From Nonomuraea soli (GTDB lineage Bacteria; Actinomycetota; Actinomycetes; Streptosporangiales; Streptosporangiaceae): a stretch of 64,000 bases of DNA. Shown one piece after another: positions 49,801 through 58,466 of this stretch (positions within the stretch are counted from its first letter, which is position 1; each line of letters begins with the position of its first letter). Location of the stretch: assembly GCF_013761175.1 (NCBI RefSeq), contig NZ_JACDUR010000003.1, positions 1,089,896 through 1,153,895 of the forward strand, written 5' to 3'. The position numbers were made by a program, and so were the translations under genes. Under the pieces are notes generated by a model. The model made no database searches and was not told where the DNA came from. It saw only the letters and a list, made by a program, of their open reading frames with translations.

Positions 49801-49964
49801 TGGCACATCTTCGACTGAATCTTGGCGCATACCCTGCCCGTCCATCGGCAGACCCCGCTGCAGGGCAGCGCACGAGGCTGGGTGACGTTGAGCGCAACGC
49901 GGCATGCCGGTGTGGGTCAGGAAAGGAGTACAAGCGCTGCCACGGAGCTTCAACAGCCAGCTGA
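46872..49964 (+). CDS. HTH / NB-ARC / TPR / SEC-C STAND protein
   Basis: 1030 residues from GTG at 46872 with GGGAGGGG upstream. An N-terminal helix-turn-helix (about 8-65; SYEQVAAAAGIGTATLHDMV) is followed by an NB-ARC ATPase with Walker A TGTPGMGKSLL near 155 and LLVFDNATKVDDV as Walker B. From about residue 520 there are eleven TPR units of exactly 42 residues, each with RAIPLxEQTLADxxRVLG and DHPDTLxSRNNLAxAY. A SEC-C zinc motif (CRCGSGKEYKRCHG) ends the protein. Such signal-transduction ATPases use the repeats as sensor. A defence or regulatory role is inferred from its accessory-region location. Confidence 0.82.
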   Translation: MADPSKIHTRADLRVALQRLFGSDGRSYEQVAAAAGIGTATLHDMVSGKTFPRWRTLQLVLEASGITTRQRLRNWRDAWVRAREDRPASTPVPDDRPPVPDTELGHVVLDQIVEGDIPRRPRAFQPRPELEQLRARMREEGEAVIEGAAIVDALTGTPGMGKSLLAASYAWDRQHAGWPLIVWINAQNTDQILTGLAGLARRLNLLGADDDTATAAAKARDWLAATDRPGLLVFDNATKVDDVAPWCPATGAVQILITSRNRAFHELFEPVDVGVFAPGQSVACLHQRTGQTTPGADDVAHELGHLPLAIGQAGALIARRRMTYPAYLKALRDLPLSEYLPRAGDGYPQGTAQAILLSIDQAEDTIPGARVLLELLAVLSESGVPRAILYGTTNPEDLDPGDTAELDQLLAELADTSLISFSDDGSTVLMHRLTSRVLRERAQHTPHTSFGDLSGMLTRATTLLYHFNRHIPDGAATWAARAAVDMLVEQSATVHALAAKAGHLTDDLLSLRACCGVYLHDVADLGRATLLLEQTLADRERVLGADHPDTLYSRSNLAYVYQSTGDLGRAIPLLEQTLTDLQRVLGPDHPDALSSRINLASAYESVGDLGRAIPMYEQTLADQQRVLGTDHPNTLTFRNNLAYAYQLAGDLRRAIPLHEQTLTERQRVLGADHPDTLYSRSNLALAYQAAGDLRRAVPLHEQTLADQQRVLGADHPDTLGSRNNLASAYEAAGDLGRAIPLYERTLADRERVLGADHPDTLNSRTNLAYAYESAGDLGRAIPLYEQSLADQQRVLGADHPNTLTSRNNLATAYQSARDLGRAILLHERTLADRQRVLGPDHPDTLTSRNNLAYAYEAAGDLGRAIPLHEQTLADRQRVLGPDHPHTLNSRNNLAHVYQSAGDLGRAIPLYERTLADRQRVLGPDHPDTLGSRNNLASAYESMGDVGRAIPLYERTLADSERVLGTDHPLTKVVRSNVAHLRLNLGAYPARPSADPAAGQRTRLGDVERNAACRCGSGKEYKRCHGASTAS
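48427..49812 (+). repeat. Eleven in-frame 126-bp TPR-coding repeats
   Basis: Eleven successive units of 126 bp, each coding a 42-residue TPR. Units differ by small numbers of codons and share long identical stretches such as the GTGCTGGGCGCCGACCACCC part, so they arose by recent duplication or are kept uniform by gene conversion. Confidence 0.8.
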
Positions 49965-50139
49965 TCTTGTGAAGACGATCTGATGTGCGGATTCGGCTGC
50001 GAGCCGGGGCGGTGGGCCAGGTCCGCGTTCTAGTGCGGGGCAGACGCAGTACGCGAGAAACGTGATAGCCATGTCGCTGACCAGGGCGACACGCGGTCCC
50101 CGCACGGCTGCGCTGGGTGTGCTCTCGAGCTGACGATGT

Positions 50140-50440
50140 TCACGCAGGCGCGGCGGAGTCGGCGGTTGTGGTGGCCCACCATTGGCGCAAGGGGGCGGTG
50201 CCAGCGCCCTTCGCGAGGGAGCCGCCGGGGCTGCGGTTGGGAGTGCGCAGCAACTGGCGGGTGGCCGGGTCGAGGTCGGCGCGGTGCTGGAGGCGGGGAC
50301 GGGGTCGTCGACGGGCTGCAGCCAGCGGTAGCCGTACTGGAGCATGAAGCGATGCGGGGCTGGCCGGAGGCGCGACGCCGCTAGCGTGGAAGCTGCGGTT
50401 TTCGAACAGGACGACGTCGCATGGGGCCGCCGACACCTAC
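50140..50440 (-). pseudogene. Phytanoyl-CoA dioxygenase C-terminal remnant
   Basis: DVVLFENRSFHASG (a PhyH-type His-containing segment) is followed in another frame by MLQYGYRWLQPVDD and then back to RADLDPATRQLLRTPNRSPG. These are consecutive parts of the C-terminal half of phytanoyl-CoA dioxygenase-family proteins, now frameshifted and without the N-terminal half. Confidence 0.5.
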
Positions 50441-50493
50441 GACGCCGCGGTGGATTGCAGGTCTTGATCTAGTCGGTATGGCTTGATCGTGAC

Positions 50494-50535
50494 ATGGTGC
50501 GCCGTCACGAACTCACTGACGCGGCCTGGCGTTCG
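50494..50535 (+). pseudogene. IS5-type transposase N-terminal stump
   Basis: ATG at 50494 opens MVRRHELTDAAW, the start of IS5-family (DUF4096) transposases, then loses similarity. It borders the NACHT remnant that ends at 50561 and probably marks a deletion junction. Confidence 0.45.
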
Positions 50536-50560
50536 AGGAGTTCAGCAACGCACAAAGCCG

Positions 50561-51871
50561 TCAGAGCGAGGACTCCATCTCCGCGAGCGACTTCAGCAGC
50601 TCTTGGCGATGTGGCTCTCTCCAGGTGCGGCGGTTCAGGACTTCCTCCAGCATGCTGACCGCGACGGACCTGTCCAGCCTGGCCAGCTTCCTGGTTAGCA
50701 CGATGAGCTCGTCGGCGTTGCCTTCGCGTTCCCGGACCATCTCGGCAATGACCGATGCGGCGCGCGCTTGGTCTAGCTCCATCAGATAGTCAGAGGCGTG
50801 GTCGCGGTACATGATGTCGAGCCGACGGCTCATGGACACTTCGGCGAATACGTCCACGGCGCGCAGCGGGTCGAACTCGATGATCTTTTTCGATGACTGG
50901 GCACGGTCCAGGAAGTTGATCGCCGGGCTCTTGAGAACGATGGAGAGCACCTCCACGGCGGACGGGACATCGACCGAGGCCAGGTCTTCGGCGGCGGCCA
51001 TGGCTCTGGAAAGGTCACGGCCGCTGGCCAATCTCCGAAGCGTGGTTGCCATCGTTTCGAGGACCTCGTCGCCCAGATCCACCCCGTCACGGACCAGTTC
51101 CGCGACTCCAGCAGCCGAGCTGTAGCTTCCGGACAGCTCCACGATCAGGTCGCGCAGGCCTGGCGGGCTGCGATCTTCCGCGATCCATGCGGCGACCAGG
51201 AACCGATCGTAGGAGGTAAGGAAGGACAGTGCGTGCAGGTTGTTCTTGTGCGAGAGCCTGAGTAACTCGCTCTCGCCAGCACGTGGGTCACAAGCGGCAT
51301 GCCTGGCGGCCAGGAACTCCGCCAGGGTCTGGTGCACGAACGCGATGTCGCCGGCTGTAACCACGACCAGACCCGTGCGGCGCAGCACTTGCGCCGTCAG
51401 TGCGTCCCACCTGCTGACCGGCATGTCATGGGGGCGTAGATCGCTCACGCACGCTTTGATCTCTTCCAGCGCACCGGCGCCAACACGTTCATTCTGCCGC
51501 CGAAACGCGGTCTGTCCCAAAGCGGTCAACAGCCTGCCCGGCAGGCCATCGATAGCGGCCGATGCCTGAGCGCCGTAACGCCGCAGTTGTGTATGGAGCT
51601 GGTGGTTGATCCCCGTTGAGGAAGGGTCGTAGAACCTGTCGCGCAACAGTTCGTAGAAGCGCTGGTAGGCGGCGTAGCGGCCCTTGGGAAGGGGGTGCGT
51701 GAGGTCGACAGCGTGCACCTGGCACAGAATGGTGGCCATGAGCGGGTTCCTGGCCAGTTCGCGCAGCCTTCCGCTGTTGACCTGGTGCATAAAGGCCGCC
51801 ACGGCAAGGGCGGGCTCGGGCACTCGAGCCGCTTCCATCCAGCCTCTGACGAACGTGGGGAGCTCATTCAC
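50561..51871 (-). CDS. C-terminal part of a NACHT-type NTPase
   Basis: 436 residues from a GTG at 51871, but the frame stays open a little upstream with RYELLPFN before losing meaning, so the true protein was longer. RELARNPLMATILCQVHA and RYAAYQRFYELLRDRFYD match the helical region after the NACHT ATPase domain. DIAFVHQTLAEFLAARHA is the HQTFQEYLAA-like segment typical of NACHT proteins. The P-loop and N-terminal effector are missing. It is likely an inactive remnant of a STAND defence-type protein. Confidence 0.6.
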   Translation of the reverse strand: MNELPTFVRGWMEAARVPEPALAVAAFMHQVNSGRLRELARNPLMATILCQVHAVDLTHPLPKGRYAAYQRFYELLRDRFYDPSSTGINHQLHTQLRRYGAQASAAIDGLPGRLLTALGQTAFRRQNERVGAGALEEIKACVSDLRPHDMPVSRWDALTAQVLRRTGLVVVTAGDIAFVHQTLAEFLAARHAACDPRAGESELLRLSHKNNLHALSFLTSYDRFLVAAWIAEDRSPPGLRDLIVELSGSYSSAAGVAELVRDGVDLGDEVLETMATTLRRLASGRDLSRAMAAAEDLASVDVPSAVEVLSIVLKSPAINFLDRAQSSKKIIEFDPLRAVDVFAEVSMSRRLDIMYRDHASDYLMELDQARAASVIAEMVREREGNADELIVLTRKLARLDRSVAVSMLEEVLNRRTWREPHRQELLKSLAEMESSL

Positions 51872-52079
51872 ATTGAAAGGAAGGAGCTCGTACCGTCCGG
51901 CGGGCCGTCCTTTTCCCCTGTCGGACCCGTGTCGATTCTTCGTCCAGGATTGCCAGCTCAGAGTCTGGCAACGAAGAAATGAGGGTGTCTGCTGCTTCTG
52001 CCGAAAAATACATCCGCTCAGGTCGCGGCCATGTGAGGACTCGCTTGGCGGTGCGAGCTCGGCCCCTCAGAAGACGGAA

Positions 52080-52297
52080 CGTGTACGGCAGGATGATCAG
52101 CCGTGCTCCTTCGCTCGGCCTACCTCACCGTCGCGAACACATTCGCCGCGCTGCGGTTGCTGCCCATGGCTGACCGGGACAAGGACGTGGAGATATTCGC
52201 TCTACGGCACCAGATCACCGTCCTTGAACGCCAACTCGGCGCCGATACCAGAGTGAGATGGCCCCCCGAAGTCGGGCCCTTCTCGCCGCGCTCCTGA
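52080..52297 (+). pseudogene. Integrase-core transposase N-terminal fragment
   Basis: ATG at 52103 gives RSAYLTVANTFAALRLLPMA then DRDKDVEIFALRHQITVLER, nearly the same as the start of the transposase at 60338. The left-end sequence GGCAGGATGATC before the ATG is also shared. It is cut after about 60 residues, just before the 117-bp repeat. Confidence 0.7.
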
Positions 52298-52318
52298 CCA
52301 CCTCATAAGTTGAGAACT

Positions 52319-52435
52319 CCCGTGGTCGCGCAATTCGGTTGCGTATGGTGGCGTCCTGGTGTCATGTAGTGATATGCGTCGGTGGGCCAAGCTGAATGAG
52401 CGCCAGATGGCGACCCTGCGCCGGATCGCGGAGGG
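52319..52435 (+). repeat. 117-bp direct repeat, copy 1 (stump of a winged-helix-like gene)
   Basis: Identical to 63539-63655 except for three bases. It contains a gene start at 52374 (MRRWAKLNERQMATLRRIAEG), after which copy 1 is broken by IS5-type sequence while copy 2 continues as an open frame. Both copies follow the start of an integrase-core transposase. Confidence 0.8.
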
Positions 52436-52439
52436 TCGC

Positions 52440-52811
52440 GGCGGCCTCGGTGCACGACAACACCATCGGCACAGCCCTGCTGGACCGGGTCGTCGCCGCC
52501 ACCGTGCCCGGCAGCGTCCAGACCGCCCTGGTCGATCAGGGGTTCAAGACCAGCGTGGTCGCCCACGGCGCCACTCACGGCATCCATGTGAAGATCGTCG
52601 AACGCAACCCCCGCCGACACGGGGTTCGTCCCCTAGCCGAAACGCTGGATCGTGGAACAGATCTACGGCACGTTGTCCCTGCACCGCCGCCTGGGTACGC
52701 GACTACGAACACGATCCGGCCAGCTCCGAATCACGCGTGTACTGGGCGATGACCGACGCGATGACCCGCCGGTTGACCGGCACCGCCACCCCCACCTGGC
52801 GCTCGGCGTGA
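52440..52811 (+). pseudogene. IS5-family transposase C-terminal fragment
   Basis: HDNTIGTALLDRVVAATVPG and VQTALVDQGFKTSVVAHGA carry the region around the second catalytic Asp of IS5-type DDE transposases. VKIVERNPRRHG precedes a frame change, after which EQIYGTLSLHRRL and VRDYEHDPASSESRVYWAMT are in different frames. Its N-terminal partner may be the fragment at 53264-53526. Confidence 0.65.
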
Positions 52812-53236
52812 GCGGGCATCCCGATCCCGGTACCTGGCTGCTGGACCGCCTCGACGCCCGCGAGCAGGCGCTGACCGAGCAGATCGAACAGGCACGCGCC
52901 CAGATCGAGGAGCTGACCGCTCGCCTTCACGACCTCGACCAGGATCTCGACCGCCTGCGGATCACCCGCAAGACCCTCCTCGTCCTGGCCGCCGAGCCCG
53001 ATCCGGTACCCCCGCTACCGGCCCCCACGCTTCCCGGCCACCCTGCCTACCAGCAGATTCTCACGATCATGGCCGACACCGGCCAGCCCACCCGGGCGCG
53101 TGATCTATGCCTGGCGCTGGGCCTGCCGTTGGTGCGCAACAACATCGAGAACACCCGCGCCAAGCTGAAACGCCTGGTCAGCTTGGGCATCCTCGTGGAG
53201 ATCGAGCCCGGATTGTTCGCTCCGCCGCGTCCCTAG
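52808..53236 (+). CDS. Coiled-coil plus winged-helix protein (142 aa)
   Basis: GTG at 52808, overlapping the end of the IS5 fragment. Residues about 10-60 form a heptad-rich coiled coil (LTEQIEQARAQIEELTARL); the C-terminal half (QQILTIMADTGQPTRARDLC, NTRAKLKRLVSLGILVEIEP) looks like a winged helix. It is intact between two transposase fragments. Proteins of this shape occur beside IS5-type elements in actinomycetes to my memory; the function is unknown, possibly a DNA-binding accessory. Confidence 0.6.
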   Translation: MSGHPDPGTWLLDRLDAREQALTEQIEQARAQIEELTARLHDLDQDLDRLRITRKTLLVLAAEPDPVPPLPAPTLPGHPAYQQILTIMADTGQPTRARDLCLALGLPLVRNNIENTRAKLKRLVSLGILVEIEPGLFAPPRP

Positions 53237-53263
53237 ACCGGCGATGAGTACGTGACCAGCGCT

Positions 53264-53526
53264 TGGCCGACAGCGCAAGCGGTCAATGGGACATCAACCC
53301 GCGATCCGCCCTCTCAGTCAGTGGCCACCAGGGCAGATACGCGATGCGTGAGATCGTCAACGCGCTGCTGTGCCAAAGCCGGACCGGCTGCCAGTGGAGC
53401 CTGCTGCCCCACGACCTGCCCCCGCACAGCGAGGTGCTCCACTACTACCCGCAGATGGCGCGAGGACGGCACCGACCAAACCATCTACGACCTGCTGCGC
53501 TTTCAGGTACGGGAGAGCAAGGGGAC
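53264..53526 (+). pseudogene. IS5-family transposase N-terminal fragment
   Basis: GRYAMREIVNALLCQSRTGC followed by QWSLLPHDLPPHSEVLHYY is the DUF4096-type N-terminal domain; a frame change then gives REDGTDQTIYDLLRFQVRE. It ends soon after, without the catalytic domain. Confidence 0.65.
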
Positions 53527-53639
53527 GCTCGGCCGATCCGAGAGGGCGGTGAAGTCGATGGTGTCCCGCATCAAGGTGCCTTCGCCGGCTGACTCGAAGG
53601 TGTGCACGTGGTGCCAGCGCGTCCTCCGACGTGACCCGC

Positions 53640-56414
53640 TCACCTCGGACTGAGCTGAGCCTCGGCGAGGAAGGCCCGCATCTCGTCCGCCTCGGGGACG
53701 CCGAAGTCGGTGTAGAGGTCGAGAGCCTGGCGGGCGTGGTCGTAGGCCCGGTCGTGGTTGCCAAGGTCCCGGTGGGCGCGGGCCAGGCCGTCGTGGGCGC
53801 GGGCCTGCTCGGGGCGGTTGATCAGGTCGCGGGCCAGCGCCAGCGCGGCCTCGTGTTCGGCCACGGCCTGAGCGGGGTCGCCCATGGACCGGGCCGCCTC
53901 CGCCAGGCCGTTGAGCGACACGGTCTCCTGAGGGGTGAGACGGAGTGCACGGCACAGCTCCAGAGCCTCCCGATGGTGACGGTGAGCCTGTTCGGCGTGG
54001 CCCTGCTGCTTGTAGACGAGCCCGATGTGGTTCAGCACGGGGGCCTCGGCGATCTGTACACCGGCCTCACGGTAGAGGCGCTGCGCCTGGCGATGGTGGT
54101 CGTGCGCCTCCGCGTAGCGTCCTTGGCATCCGTGGACGACACCGAGGCAGGTCAGGCTGCCGGCGACCCCCAGCGGTTTGTCGGCCTCCCGGTTCAGGGC
54201 GAGTGCCAACTCGAAGAGCCGCTGGGCTTCGCCGTACGCCCGCTGCTTTAGGTGAACCGCCGCGAGGTTCTGTACCGCGCGGCTCTCGAGGTAGCGGTCG
54301 GCGAGGTCGCGTGCGATTTTCAGGACGGACCTGAAGTTGTCGGCCGCCCGCTCGCAGTCGCCGTGAAACCAAAAGAGGATCTCGCCGAGGTAGAGCAGGA
54401 CACGGACCTCGGCCGCCGGGTCGCCAGCCTGGCGGCTGGCCTGGAGCGCCAGATCGAACAGGGCTTCGGTGTCGGCCTGAGGTGCGCGGTGGAGCAGATA
54501 AGTAGCCAGCGTGATGACCAGATCACCGGGACGGACGGTGTGGTGGGCGATGGCGATGAGGTTGGCTCGTTCGGTTTCCAGCCAGGTGAGCGCCTCGGTC
54601 GCGTTCTGTGGCGGCCGAGCAGGGGCGGGCAGCTGTGGTCTTAGGTGCTTTTGTGCGGGATAGAGCAGGTTGGCGGCCGCGCCCGCAGAGTTCAGGTAGA
54701 ACTCGGAAAGGCGGGCCAGGGCTTCGTCCCGGGCTTCGAGCGATTCTTGGGCGTTCACGGTGTTGAGGGCATGCTCGCGCAGCAGGTCGTGGAGGACGTA
54801 GCGGCCGGGCACTCGCTGGGACAGGAGGTGGGCGTCCAGCAGGTCCTCCAGGATGATCTCGGCCTCGTCGAGCGAGAGTCCGGCCAGTGCCGCCGCGGCG
54901 TCGGCGGTGAGGTCGCGGCCTGGCTGGAGCCCCAGCAGCCGGAACATGCGCTGCCGGTCGGGGCCGAGCTGCTCGTAGGAGAGGGTGAACGCACTGGCCA
55001 CCCCGCGTTCGGCGGTGGCCAGCTCGGACAGCCTGCGGCGCTGGTCGCGCAGCCGTTCGGCCAGGTAGGCGACGGTCCAGCTGGGCCGGTGGTGCAGGCG
55101 GGCGGCGGCGATGCGGACGGCCAGCGGCAGGAAGCCGCACAGCTGCAGAACGTCGAGAACCGCGACCGGTTCGGCCTCCGCCCGCTTCCCCACGATCGTG
55201 GTGAACAGCTCCATGGCGTCGGCGGCGGGCAGCACCTCCATGGACAGGGCCTGGGCGCCGTCCAGGTCGGTCAGGCGCCGGCGGCTGGTGACCAGGACGA
55301 CGCAACCGCTGGTGCCGGGCAGCAACGGTCGCACGTGTTCGGCGTTGAGGGCGTTGTCCAGCACGATCAGCACCCGGCGGCCGGACAGTTCCGACCGCCA
55401 CAGGGCGGCCCGGTCGGCGGGCGAGAGCGGCATTCGTTCGGCGGGGACACCCAGCTGGGTCAGGAGGCACTCCAGGGCGTCACCGGCGCTGAGCGGCTTC
55501 TGGCCCGCGGTGTGGGCCATCAGGTCGACGAAAAGCTGGCCGTCGGGGAAGTCGCCCGCGAGGTGGTGGGCCGCATGGACCGCGAGCGTCGTCTTGCCGA
55601 CCCCGGCCATGCCGTCGATGGCCCAAATCTGTGAGTGCCCGGTCAGCTCCCGCAGCTCGGCGGTCCGGCCGGTGAAGTCGGGGACGTCGTAGGGCAGGTA
55701 GCTCGGCCGCCCGGGTCGTAGGGCGGCGTCGTCACGCAGGATCGACTGTTCGAGCTTGACGAAGGTGTGGCCGGGGTCCAGCCCCTGCTGGTCGGCGAGG
55801 GTCTGCCGGAACGTTCTCGCGATTTCCAGGGCCTCCGGCTGACGTCCGGCGCGGTGCAGGGCGAGCATCAGCTGCCCGGTCAGCCGTTCCCGCAGCGGAT
55901 GGGCGGTCACATTCACGGCCAGCTCGTCGATGAGCGCCTCGTGGTTGCCGCGGTCCAGTTCCGTCTCCGCCAGGCGTTCGAGGGCGGCCAGGCGCCGGTC
56001 GTTCAGCCGGGCTCTGGCGCTCGGGACGTAGTCGGCGGTGATGCCGGTCAGGGGCTCTCCGCGCCACAGGTTCAGCGCGGCGCGGATCTGGTCGGTGCTG
56101 ACCAGGCTCGTGAACTCGTCCAGGTCCAGCTGGCCGGGTTCGGGGGTGAGCTTGTATCCGGCGGAGTGAGTGGACAACAGGCCGTCGGCGTTCGCGGCGC
56201 GCAGCATGCGCCGGATCGCGGCGATCGTGGTCTGGATCTGGGCCCGGGCCGAGTCGGGAGGCAGCATGCCCCAGATGGCCTCGATCAGGCGGGCGGTGCT
56301 GATCACCGTGCCGGAGTTCAGCAGCAGGTAGGCGAGGACCGCCCGGTGTCTGGGCGCCAGGTTGTTCGGGCTGGGAGTCACGGCCTCAACGGGACCAAGG
56401 ATCCGGAAATGCAC
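53640..56414 (-). CDS. AfsR-like BTAD/NB-ARC/TPR transcriptional regulator
   Basis: 924 residues from GTG at 56414. OmpR-type winged helix (HFRILGPVEAV, APRHRAVLAYLLLNSG), BTAD to about 235, NB-ARC with Walker A DGMAGVGKTT near 270 and RRVLIVLDNAL, then TPRs to the end (YAEAHDHHRQAQRLYREAGV). The same plan as 27794-30595, with about the same length. Divergent from the operon starting at 56479 with only 64 nt between the starts, so it most likely controls that operon and itself. Confidence 0.85.
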   Translation of the reverse strand: MHFRILGPVEAVTPSPNNLAPRHRAVLAYLLLNSGTVISTARLIEAIWGMLPPDSARAQIQTTIAAIRRMLRAANADGLLSTHSAGYKLTPEPGQLDLDEFTSLVSTDQIRAALNLWRGEPLTGITADYVPSARARLNDRRLAALERLAETELDRGNHEALIDELAVNVTAHPLRERLTGQLMLALHRAGRQPEALEIARTFRQTLADQQGLDPGHTFVKLEQSILRDDAALRPGRPSYLPYDVPDFTGRTAELRELTGHSQIWAIDGMAGVGKTTLAVHAAHHLAGDFPDGQLFVDLMAHTAGQKPLSAGDALECLLTQLGVPAERMPLSPADRAALWRSELSGRRVLIVLDNALNAEHVRPLLPGTSGCVVLVTSRRRLTDLDGAQALSMEVLPAADAMELFTTIVGKRAEAEPVAVLDVLQLCGFLPLAVRIAAARLHHRPSWTVAYLAERLRDQRRRLSELATAERGVASAFTLSYEQLGPDRQRMFRLLGLQPGRDLTADAAAALAGLSLDEAEIILEDLLDAHLLSQRVPGRYVLHDLLREHALNTVNAQESLEARDEALARLSEFYLNSAGAAANLLYPAQKHLRPQLPAPARPPQNATEALTWLETERANLIAIAHHTVRPGDLVITLATYLLHRAPQADTEALFDLALQASRQAGDPAAEVRVLLYLGEILFWFHGDCERAADNFRSVLKIARDLADRYLESRAVQNLAAVHLKQRAYGEAQRLFELALALNREADKPLGVAGSLTCLGVVHGCQGRYAEAHDHHRQAQRLYREAGVQIAEAPVLNHIGLVYKQQGHAEQAHRHHREALELCRALRLTPQETVSLNGLAEAARSMGDPAQAVAEHEAALALARDLINRPEQARAHDGLARAHRDLGNHDRAYDHARQALDLYTDFGVPEADEMRAFLAEAQLSPR

Positions 56415-56478
56415 GCCGTACTCCCAAAGATAGAAAACGCATCGAGAACCTATCAAGACCCCCCTGAACCATAGAGAC

Positions 56479-56997
56479 ATGACCCGCCTCACCCTGGTGG
56501 ACCCGGACAACGCAGCCGGAGAGACCACTCACCTTCTGACCGCCGTCCACAAAGCGCTGGGGGTAGTCCCCAACCTGGTCAAGGTGCTGGCCAACAACCC
56601 GGCCGTGCTGGAGGGCTATCTGAACGTTGTCGGCGCGAAGAGGACTCTCTCGGCGGACACCCTCATCCGCATCGCCCTGCTCGTGGCACAGGAGAACAAG
56701 TCCGGCTACGGCCTGGCGCAGCATTCCTTCCTCGGGACCAAGGTCGTCGGGCTGCCGGCGGCCGAGGTGGCCCGGGCCCGCCGGGGCGAGGCGGCAGACC
56801 CCCTGAACCGCGCCGTCCTGGAGCTGGCAGCTGCTGTCCTCAAGGGCGCGGTCTCCGACGACCACGTGGCGGTGGCCCGGCAGGCCGGGCTCTCCGACCG
56901 GCAGATCGTCGAGATCGTCGCCCAGGTGGCGCTCCACGTTTTCACCGCCTACCTCACCCAGGTGGCCGATATCGCCATTGACTGGCCGCTCAACTGA
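56479..56997 (+). CDS. Carboxymuconolactone decarboxylase/AhpD-fold protein lacking the CxxC motif
   Basis: 172 residues from ATG at 56479. KALGVVPNLVKVLANNPAVL and the SDRQIVEIVAQVALHVFTAYL end match the CMD/AhpD alkylhydroperoxidase-like fold. Where redox-active members have CxxC plus His, this protein has ENKSGYGLAQHSF: the His remains but both Cys are absent, so it is unlikely to be a peroxidase. First gene of a four-gene operon with 11-12 nt gaps. Role may be a lactone- or ring-acting enzyme or a structural one. Confidence 0.75.
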   Translation: MTRLTLVDPDNAAGETTHLLTAVHKALGVVPNLVKVLANNPAVLEGYLNVVGAKRTLSADTLIRIALLVAQENKSGYGLAQHSFLGTKVVGLPAAEVARARRGEAADPLNRAVLELAAAVLKGAVSDDHVAVARQAGLSDRQIVEIVAQVALHVFTAYLTQVADIAIDWPLN

Positions 56998-57008
56998 AAG
57001 CCGAACAT

Positions 57009-58454
57009 ATGCAACCGAACCCCCGCCGCTGGCTGATCCTGATCGTGCTCTGCCTGAGCACCATGGTTCTGGTCATCGACAACATGGCCCTCACCGTCGC
57101 CGTGCCCGCCCTGGCCGCCGACCTGGGCGCCACCTCCCAGGACCTCCAGTGGATCCTGGAGTCCTACATGCTGGTCTTCGCGGGCCTGCTGCTCACCGCG
57201 GGCGCTCTTTCCGACCGGTACGGCAGGCGTCTGCTGATGGTCATCGGCCTGGCCCTGTTCGGTCTGGCCTCCGTGGCGGCCACCTTCGCCACCGACCCCG
57301 GCCAGCTGATCGCCGCCCGCGTGGCGATGGGCCTCGGCGGCGCGATGGTCATGCCGTCGACCATGTCGCTGCTGATTGTCGTCTTCCCCGACGAGGACGA
57401 ACGCCGCAAGGCCATGGCCGTCGGCGCCGCATTCGCCGTCCTCGGCCTGATCGGCGGCCCCGTCGTCGGCGGCGCGCTGGTCTCCTCCCTGGGCTGGGAG
57501 GCGGTCTTCTGGATCAACGTCCCGATCGCCGTGGTCGCCATCGTCACCTCGCTGGCCTTCATGCCGGAGTCCAAGGGCCCGGTGACCAGGCCCGACCCGC
57601 TCGGCGCGGTGCTCTCCACGATCGGGATGACCGCGCTGGTCTGGACGATCAACGAGAGCGTCCACGGCATCAACTGGCTCTCCCTGGCCGTCACCGTCAT
57701 CGGACTGGCCGCCTTCATCGGCTGGGAACTGCGCACCGAACACCCGATGGTGCCGCTGAAACTCTTCCGCGACCGCAACTTCGCGGGTGGCAGCCTGTCG
57801 CTGACGCTGGTCCAGATCGGCAACGGCGGTCTCCTGCTGCTGCTCACCCAGTACATGCAGTTCGTTCTCGGCTACACCCCCGCCCAGGCGGGCGCGGCCT
57901 TCATCCCGATGTTCATCGCCTCGATCGTCTTCAACGGCATCGGCGTCGGTCTGGGCAGTAAGCTCGGCAACCGCACCACCGCCGTCATCGGCATGCTCAT
58001 CATGGCCTGCGGCTTCGCCGTCCTCAGCTTCTCCTCCTCCGACAGCTTCACCGCGCTGGCCATCGCCCAGGTCGTGCTCGGCGCGGGCAGCGGCCTGGCC
58101 AGCCCCACGGCCATCGCCGCCCTGATGAGTTCCATCCCCACCGACCAGGCCGGTGTCGGTTCAGCGTTGAACGACACCATCCAGCAGGCCGGCGCCGCTC
58201 TTGGCGTGGCCATCCTGGGCAGCCTGGCCACGGCCGGCTATACCGCCGCGATGCCTTCGGGTTCTGATGAGGCTCGCCGTTCGATCGCCGCCGGGATGGC
58301 CGACCCCGCGCTGGCCGACGCCGCGCGCCAGGCCTACGACGCCGCCATGTCGTCGGCCTTCCTCGCCGCCACCGTCGGCGTGCTCTGCGCCGCCGTACTC
58401 GCCTTCGTCCTCCTGCGCGGCCGCAAGGTCTCCGCAATCCTCGTCACCGTTTAA
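57009..58454 (+). CDS. DHA2-type MFS efflux transporter
   Basis: 481 residues with about 14 membrane segments from ATG at 57009. SDRYGRRLLMVIGLALFGLA is the loop 2-3 motif, and MGLGGAMVMPSTMSLLIVVF is the motif C region of EmrB/QacA-like pumps. Follows the CMD-fold gene by 11 nt. Probable role: export of, or resistance to, a small molecule handled by the operon. Confidence 0.87.
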   Translation: MQPNPRRWLILIVLCLSTMVLVIDNMALTVAVPALAADLGATSQDLQWILESYMLVFAGLLLTAGALSDRYGRRLLMVIGLALFGLASVAATFATDPGQLIAARVAMGLGGAMVMPSTMSLLIVVFPDEDERRKAMAVGAAFAVLGLIGGPVVGGALVSSLGWEAVFWINVPIAVVAIVTSLAFMPESKGPVTRPDPLGAVLSTIGMTALVWTINESVHGINWLSLAVTVIGLAAFIGWELRTEHPMVPLKLFRDRNFAGGSLSLTLVQIGNGGLLLLLTQYMQFVLGYTPAQAGAAFIPMFIASIVFNGIGVGLGSKLGNRTTAVIGMLIMACGFAVLSFSSSDSFTALAIAQVVLGAGSGLASPTAIAALMSSIPTDQAGVGSALNDTIQQAGAALGVAILGSLATAGYTAAMPSGSDEARRSIAAGMADPALADAARQAYDAAMSSAFLAATVGVLCAAVLAFVLLRGRKVSAILVTV

Positions 58455-58466
58455 AGGATCACTTTC

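Noticed and set aside
48427..49812. Regular 126-bp repeats considered as a CRISPR or satellite array
   Set aside because: Repeats are in frame, code for TPRs and have no spacers.
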